Shown: positions 14,592 through 18,314 of the stretch, in pieces
Position numbering within the stretch: position 1 is the stretch's first letter
Layout of the letters: each line of letters begins with the position of its first letter
Translations under genes and position numbers: made by a program
Notes under the pieces: generated by a model
The model's input: only the letters and a program-made list of their open reading frames with translations
What the model was told of the DNA's origin: nothing
The model's database searches: none
Assembly (NCBI GenBank): GCA_964435565.1
Contig: CAYSZR010000036.1
Location: forward strand, 1 to 18,314
Length of the DNA: 18,314 nt
Reading direction: 5' to 3'
Origin: QAMH01 sp964435565
Lineage (GTDB): Bacteria > Actinomycetota > Coriobacteriia > Coriobacteriales > QAMH01

Positions 14592-15218
14592 ATGTCAGGA
14601 CATGCACACGATCACGACCATGAACACGGGCGCGGTATGTCCGTATACGAGTTCCTTGGTCTGCTCATAAGCGCACCGCTCGATGATACGCTGCGTTTCA
14701 ATGTCTGCGATCCTGATTTTTGGGCGGGTATTCGCAGCCAACTTCGAAACGAGCGGACTTTTGCCGCGCTTACGCATTTAGATGACGCGGTTGCAGCAAT
14801 CTCGAACTTGTCTGAGACGCAAAGAGCACAGGTACTTGATGCTGAATACAGGCGTTGTTTCTGTGGCGACAGCGCCCAAATGCCGCCATGTGAAAGTTTG
14901 TACGGCCCTATGACGCTGGATATAGCCGAGTTCGCACGATACCTGGGTGTAGAGAAAAGTCTCTTTGAAAACCTGCCTGCAGATCACATCGCAAATGAGA
15001 TCCATATGCTCGCGCCTATTGATTCGGGTCTCGAACTATCGAAAGAGCAGATGGGGGAGCTCGCCGCCTTCTTCGAAGCCCACCCGCTTTCGCTTACTCG
15101 CAAGATGCTTGCAGCCGGTGTTTCCTGTGAGGAAGATACAGGTTTTTATCGGGCGATAATCGAGTTTGTAGCCGGATGGCTCCAGTGGGATCTGGATGCT
15201 TTCGACGGCGTGATGTAG
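14592..15218 (+). CDS. TorD/DmsD-family molybdoenzyme maturation chaperone with His-rich N-terminus
   Basis: The 208-residue all-helical protein resembles redox-enzyme maturation proteins of Pfam PF02613, which bind the Tat leader and folding catalytic subunit of DMSO/TMAO/nitrate-type reductases. Seen: SVYEFLGLLISAPLDD (17-32), YRRCFCGD ... PPCESLYGPM (the family Y-R-x-F and E-S-x-Y-x-P region), ADHIANEIHML (the pDH-x-x-x-E-L motif) and TGFYRAIIEFVAGWLQWD. The first 12 residues hold His at 4, 6, 8, 10 and 12, a possible metal-binding tail. The start at 14592 has AGGGAG six bases upstream; an in-frame TTG at 14568 is less likely. No molybdoenzyme gene is present in the window, so its client is elsewhere or unknown. 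Confidence 0.8.
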   Translation: MSGHAHDHDHEHGRGMSVYEFLGLLISAPLDDTLRFNVCDPDFWAGIRSQLRNERTFAALTHLDDAVAAISNLSETQRAQVLDAEYRRCFCGDSAQMPPCESLYGPMTLDIAEFARYLGVEKSLFENLPADHIANEIHMLAPIDSGLELSKEQMGELAAFFEAHPLSLTRKMLAAGVSCEEDTGFYRAIIEFVAGWLQWDLDAFDGVM

Positions 15219-15312
15219 CCAAATCCAATCATGAAACGAATATGTTCGATACCCTTCTAGTTTTTTATGCAATTAATTTGCAAAAATGTATGTCAAATAG
15301 AAATATATGAGA

Positions 15313-15357
15313 TATACTATGTATGCCTAATACACTAGTAACGGACATATAAATGTC
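15313..15357 (+). promoter_or_regulatory. Promoter and operator candidate for the RelB/DinJ-like gene
   Basis: The AT-rich region before the antitoxin gene contains a good -10 TATACT (15313-15318) with only a weak -35. Downstream, GACATataaATGTC (15344-15357) is a perfect 5-4-5 inverted repeat in the expected 5' leader, where autorepression by a ribbon-helix-helix antitoxin would act. TACTA/TAGTA half-sites (15316-15340) flank it loosely. Confidence 0.4.
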
Positions 15358-15384
15358 TTATAAATGCAGCCAAAGGCAAAAATA

Positions 15385-15570
15385 ATGATGAAGTCGACGA
15401 CTATCCGCATGGACGACGATCTGAAGAGGGAGGCAAGCGTGAAACTCGAAGCACTTGGCCTTAACTTCAATACATTCGTCGTCATGGCAACCAAACAACT
15501 TGTTGCTCAAAATCGCATCCCCTTTGACCTGGTCGTCCCAGGTGATACGGGCGATGGCGATACTGAATGA
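15385..15570 (+). CDS. RelB/DinJ-family antitoxin, apparently without a partner toxin
   Basis: The 61-residue protein begins KSTTIRMDDDLKREASVKLE, the ribbon-helix-helix N-terminus typical of RelB/DinJ antitoxins, followed by ALGLNFNTFVVMATKQLV and IPFDL, the family continuation. Such proteins bind their own promoter and neutralise RelE/YafQ-type mRNA interferases. AAAGG precedes the chosen ATG by eight bases; an in-frame ATG at 15364 would add MQPKAKI. Downstream I find no RelE/YafQ-like frame before the next gene 360 bases on. It is therefore an orphan, a remnant of a pair, or has a partner outside the window. Family certainty is high, function as antitoxin is inferred. Confidence 0.85.
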   Translation: MMKSTTIRMDDDLKREASVKLEALGLNFNTFVVMATKQLVAQNRIPFDLVVPGDTGDGDTE

Positions 15571-15932
15571 CGGGCGTTTTGGGGTCAGACGTCGACTTGC
15601 ATCATGAAGATACAGAGCGGCGATGAACAGGATGTCGGGTGGTGTAGATGTGGTTTTCCAAGTTCTTCAATCGTGGTGAAAACGCAATCTATGTTAGAAG
15701 GCACTGGATATTCAATCGGAGAAGTTCCGGGGTAGTTGCTCTGGGCAAGCGCTTTGTCTGACAAAGCCTTTGCAGGAGAATAGACGACTGCGCATAAGCG
15801 GCACAGTCACTGAAGCCCTCTTTTCCCTCATATGCGAGGGGAGGGGGCTTCATCTCTTATGTTTCCCATTGCTTTAAGGGGGTTTTCAGAATCACCCAGT
15901 AATCTTATGCCCATAAGACGAAAGGAAATCTT
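15571..15932 (+). ncRNA. Gene-free stretch, candidate structured leader of the VTC operon
   Basis: No credible gene lies in these 362 bases. Several inverted repeats occur in a row: GTTTTC/GAAAAC (15653-15658 with 15678-15683); GCTTTG tctga CAAAGC (15751-15767), extended by GCAA/TTGC to 15745-15773; GACTG-CGC ataa GCG-gca-CAGTC (15786-15808); and a long stem TGAAGCCC/GGGCTTCA (15811-15818 with 15845-15852) closed inside by CCCTC/GAGGG. A start-codon-masking hairpin follows. No clear promoter was found; TATGTT at 15690-15695 is a possible -10. The stretch GGAGAATAGACGACTGCGC (15775-15793) loosely recalls the 5' part of the THF (folT) riboswitch, but I cannot find the rest of that fold. Confidence 0.4.
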
Positions 15933-15937
15933 ATGGG
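15903..15937 (+). promoter_or_regulatory. Alternative hairpins controlling the VTC start codon
   Basis: CCCATAAGA (15910-15918) is perfectly complementary over 9 bp to TCTTATGGG (15929-15937), which contains the ATG at 15933. The loop between them holds the Shine-Dalgarno AAAGGA. The same CATAAGA can instead pair with TCTTAT (15903-15908) through a GCCC tetraloop, freeing the start codon. A third TCTTATG lies at 15855-15861, and CATAAG occurs in the loop of the 15786-15808 hairpin. These are mutually exclusive structures. Confidence 0.5.
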
Positions 15938-16751
15938 AAAGCTTATCAACACATTCGAGCGCAAAGAGAAAAAGTACGTTCTAGATTGCGTTCAGCTTGT
16001 CCGTTTTATGGATAGCGTTGGTTATAGGCTTGAAGATGATCAATACGCGTACAGTACGATTTCGAGCCTGTACTACGATACGCCGCAGTTTTCGATGATC
16101 AATCGGTCGCTTGAAAAACCGTTGTACAAAGAAAAGCTGCGCGTGCGTTCTTATGGCACCGCAAGCGATGAAGATACTGTTTTCGTTGAACTTAAGAAAA
16201 AGTTCAAAGGTATTGTCTATAAACGCCGCATTCAGATGAGTGACATGGGCGCGCGGGCTTATTTGATGGGCATGCCCTATGGTCAAGCGGCGCTGCTTGG
16301 CGGGCAGTCCTTCGAGGACGCCCAGGAAAAGAATCCTTTGCAAAACATTCGGGAAATAGACGCCTGCCTTGCTCGTTATGAAACGATCGAGCCAGGCATC
16401 ATGATCATCGTCGAACGTCATTCAATGCGTACAAATGATGGAACGAACGTGCGAATCACATTCGATATGAACGCAAGATGGCGTGCTCGAAGCCTCTCGT
16501 TTGACGCAGGGTTTGGGGGGATGCCTCTTTTCAGCGATGGAAGCATCATCATGGAAGTAAAAGCGCTGAATGCGTATCCCTTGTGGCTCGTGCATGCACT
16601 TGATGAGCTGCAGGCCTATCCAATCTCGTGTTCTAAAGTCGGCAAAGCCTACGTCGCGCTTGCAAGAGGCGATCGCGAGATCTCCTATACGCCAAGGTGG
16701 CTTGATACAAAATCGAATGACTTGCTCATGAAGGGAGCATATTGTGCTTGA
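15933..16751 (+). CDS. VTC domain-containing protein (VTC4-like polyphosphate polymerase fold)
   Basis: The 272-residue protein matches the VTC domain (Pfam PF09359), the tunnel-fold catalytic part of the eukaryotic vacuolar polyphosphate polymerase Vtc4. Seen: TFERKEKKYVL (7-17), SLYYDTPQF (45-53), KPLYKEKLRVRSYG (62-75), VFVELKKKFKGIVYKRR (83-99), ITFDMNARWRA, SIIMEVKAL and CSKVGKAYV. The repeated Lys/Arg/Glu residues are those expected to line the tunnel and bind ATP, phosphate chain and metal. No membrane segment or signal peptide is visible. It overlaps the DUF4956 gene by eight bases, a pairing I recall from Firmicutes and gut Actinobacteria. Polyphosphate synthesis is inferred from the fold; it has not been shown for this bacterial subgroup to my knowledge. 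Confidence 0.88.
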   Translation: MGKLINTFERKEKKYVLDCVQLVRFMDSVGYRLEDDQYAYSTISSLYYDTPQFSMINRSLEKPLYKEKLRVRSYGTASDEDTVFVELKKKFKGIVYKRRIQMSDMGARAYLMGMPYGQAALLGGQSFEDAQEKNPLQNIREIDACLARYETIEPGIMIIVERHSMRTNDGTNVRITFDMNARWRARSLSFDAGFGGMPLFSDGSIIMEVKALNAYPLWLVHALDELQAYPISCSKVGKAYVALARGDREISYTPRWLDTKSNDLLMKGAYCA

Positions 16752-17445
16752 TACAGTTTTCACAAGTATCATCGGCGGTGCCGATGATACAACGACAATG
16801 CTTACGAGCGGGGCGTTTCTTATGTGTTCGCTCGCGTCTCTTGTGTTCGGTCTTATCATTGCATTCGTCTATATGTACAAGCACAAATACTCGAAGAACT
16901 TCGTGGTCACTATCGCCCTGTTGCCCATTATCGTTCAGATGGTAATAGCATTGGTGAACGGGAATATCGGTGCTGGCATTGCGGTCATGGGCGTGTTCAA
17001 TCTTGTGCGCTTTCGCTCTATTCCCGGATCGGCTAAGGATATCGGTGCTGTATTCTTCGCAATGGCCGTTGGCCTAGCGACAGGCATGGGCTATATAACG
17101 CTGGCGGCTCTTTTCACGGTGATAGTCGGCATCGCGAACATAGTTTTTGTAAGCTCGCCTTTGGGCAGGCAGATGGGCAGTTCCATAGAACGCTCCCTGA
17201 AAATCGCCATCCCCGAGGATATGGACTACATCGCGCTTTTCGACGACTTGTTTGATACATATACAAGCAAGAGCGAGTTGGTGAATGTGAAGACGACTAA
17301 TATGGGTAGTCTTTATCAGCTCGAATACGAGATCACGCTCAATGACCAAGCTCAGGAAAAGTCCTTTTTGGACGAGGTGCGCGCGCGTAATGGCAATCTT
17401 ACCGTACAGTGCGGTCGCCCCATAGCGCTTAGAGAAACCTTGTAG
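16744..17445 (+). CDS. DUF4956 membrane protein
   Basis: The 233-residue protein has about four to five hydrophobic helices in the first ~145 residues and a soluble C-terminal domain (~150-233). The linking segment NLVRFRSIPGSAKDIGAVFF is the conserved core of DUF4956 (Pfam PF16316). Translation starts at GTG 16744 with GGGAG eight bases upstream and overlaps the end of the VTC-domain gene, so the two are coupled. The pairing suggests a membrane partner for the VTC protein, possibly for polyphosphate export or anchoring, loosely like the Vtc complex. This is inference only. The C-terminal YQLEYEITLND part looks like a small alpha/beta regulatory domain. Confidence 0.88.
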   Translation: MLDTVFTSIIGGADDTTTMLTSGAFLMCSLASLVFGLIIAFVYMYKHKYSKNFVVTIALLPIIVQMVIALVNGNIGAGIAVMGVFNLVRFRSIPGSAKDIGAVFFAMAVGLATGMGYITLAALFTVIVGIANIVFVSSPLGRQMGSSIERSLKIAIPEDMDYIALFDDLFDTYTSKSELVNVKTTNMGSLYQLEYEITLNDQAQEKSFLDEVRARNGNLTVQCGRPIALRETL

Positions 17446-17487
17446 CGGCAAAAGCGCCGATATCACTGTGTGCTCATCGCGCTGCGC

Positions 17488-17493
17488 TATACT
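17488..17493 (+). promoter_or_regulatory. Possible -10 element of the D-2-hydroxyacid dehydrogenase gene
   Basis: TATACT (17488-17493) lies about 38 bases before the start codon. The upstream region has no convincing -35 hexamer. CGGC/GCCG (17452-17465 region) forms only a weak stem after the DUF4956 gene. Confidence 0.35.
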
Positions 17494-17530
17494 GGGACAG
17501 CCTTATTGCAACGACTTTCCTGGAGGCGCC

Positions 17531-18314
17531 TTGAAGCTGCTGGTAATTGGAAATAGAGAACGCGTCGAGAAATATCTGCCGGATATGCCGGTAACAAAAG
17601 AGATTGAGATCGTCGTCGCTCCGTTAGGGACAAGCGATGAGGCGCTCCTCGAACGTGCAGGCGATGCCGATTTCATCATGGCAGATGCTATTGCACCGGT
17701 CAGCGCACAACTCATGAGTTCTATGCCAAATTTAAAACTTGTGCATTCTGAGGGCGTCGGATTCAATAAGTTCGATCTTGACGAAGCTAAGGCGCGGGGC
17801 ATATACGTGTGCAACAATCGGGGTGTCAATGCGGTGGCGGTGGCTGAGCAAACGATTCTGCTCATGCTGGGTCTTTGCAAGAACGTACGTGAAGGCGATA
17901 TTTCCGTACGTGAGGGACGCCAGATCGAAACCAAGGAAAAGCTCATGGTCCACGGCATCGCAGAGATGTACGGATCAACTGTCGGGCTTATCGGATTTGG
18001 TGATATCGCACGCGAAGTTGCTGCGCGGGCTAATGTGTTTGGGGCGACGGTGTACTACAACAAGCGGTCTGCCCTAAGCGCAGACGAGGAAATGCGTTTT
18101 CATGCGCAGTACCTCGATCTTGATGACTTGCTTGCCACGAGTGATTTTGTGAGCGTGCATGTGCCAGTCACTCCAGCGACGACGGGCATGGCAGATGCCG
18201 GTTTCTTTGCAAAAATGAAAGATGGGGCATTCTTCATCAATACAGCCCGTGGCGAAATCGTCGACAACGACGCGTGCGTCGAGGCTCTTGTGAGTGGAAA
18301 ACTGGTCGGTGCAG
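17531..18314 (+). CDS. D-2-hydroxyacid dehydrogenase, N-terminal part (runs off the window)
   Basis: It is an NAD-dependent oxidoreductase that interconverts 2-oxo acids and D-2-hydroxyacids; the first 261 codons are present. Seen: a split substrate domain (1-~100), CNNRGVNAVAVAEQT (94-108), the Rossmann dinucleotide motif VGLIGFGDIA (151-160), VSVHVPVTPATTG (207-219) and NTARGEIVDNDA with catalytic Arg240. The third glycine of GxGxxG is Ala160, a variation seen in some family members. The catalytic Glu and His would lie beyond the edge. The start is TTG with GGAGG four bases upstream; no better in-frame ATG precedes the conserved region. The substrate is not determinable. Confidence 0.9.
   Translation, partial: MKLLVIGNRERVEKYLPDMPVTKEIEIVVAPLGTSDEALLERAGDADFIMADAIAPVSAQLMSSMPNLKLVHSEGVGFNKFDLDEAKARGIYVCNNRGVNAVAVAEQTILLMLGLCKNVREGDISVREGRQIETKEKLMVHGIAEMYGSTVGLIGFGDIAREVAARANVFGATVYYNKRSALSADEEMRFHAQYLDLDDLLATSDFVSVHVPVTPATTGMADAGFFAKMKDGAFFINTARGEIVDNDACVEALVSGKLVGA

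Noticed and set aside
15241..15266. TTTTTT after the TorD-like gene with a CGAA/TTCG stem upstream
   Set aside because: The stem is only 4 bp and is 13 bases from the T-run, too weak for a terminator call.
15604..15735. A 43-codon plus-strand open frame (MKIQSGDEQD...) after the antitoxin gene
   Set aside because: There is no Shine-Dalgarno, no similarity to RelE/YafQ toxins that I can recognise, and it runs through hairpin-rich sequence; more likely chance.
1..18314. tRNA/rRNA genes, CRISPR arrays, insertion sequences, prophage or attachment sites
   Set aside because: No repeat-spacer pattern, transposase, integrase, or cloverleaf-like segment was seen on either strand by eye.

Overview
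The window looks like a bacterial chromosome segment of roughly 50% G+C. The gene set (type III glutamine synthetase, FatA-type acyl-ACP thioesterase, a TorD-like chaperone, VTC and DUF4956 proteins, radical SAM and ferredoxin-type proteins) fits an anaerobic, gut- or mouth-type bacterium. Actinobacteria of class Coriobacteriia, in a moderate-G+C lineage such as Cryptobacterium, are my best guess. This placement is from gene content and style only and is not proven. No tRNA, rRNA, CRISPR array, insertion sequence or prophage is visible.

Layout, left to right. (1) The N-terminal ~554 codons of uvrA on the minus strand, divergent from glnN (type III glutamine synthetase), which ends in a strong hairpin. 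(2) An NSS-family sodium symporter. (3) An orphan ArsR/SmtB-type metal-sensor repressor with a clear promoter and operator. (4) A Y-family (UvrX/UmuC-like) lesion-bypass polymerase, probably on a leaderless mRNA, translationally coupled to a YolD-like protein. (5) An aldo/keto reductase with a C-terminal two-cluster ferredoxin domain, convergent with a TetR regulator. The TetR gene is divergent from a radical SAM/SPASM-like gene across a 32-bp palindrome. (6) A fusion of an XRE helix-turn-helix to an AlaA-type alanine aminotransferase, in an operon with RNase HI. (7) A convergent acyl-ACP thioesterase, divergent from a TorD/DmsD-like chaperone with an alternating His tail. (8) An orphan RelB/DinJ antitoxin. 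(9) A ~360-base gene-free stretch with several hairpins that looks like a structured mRNA leader, followed by a VTC-domain/DUF4956 operon. (10) The N-terminal part of a D-2-hydroxyacid dehydrogenase, running off the right edge.

The most interesting points are these. The HTH-AlaA gene carries a textbook internal Shine-Dalgarno exactly where stand-alone AlaA would start, so it may be a regulator/enzyme two-in-one gene with its own operator. The VTC operon leader contains mutually exclusive hairpins, one of which hides the start codon, suggesting an unrecognised RNA switch. The radical SAM gene has its N-terminus in another frame, with a slippery CCCAAAG at the junction. The TetR/radical SAM intergenic region holds a near-perfect 32-bp operator-like palindrome. 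The remaining genes are mostly recognisable housekeeping or accessory functions.
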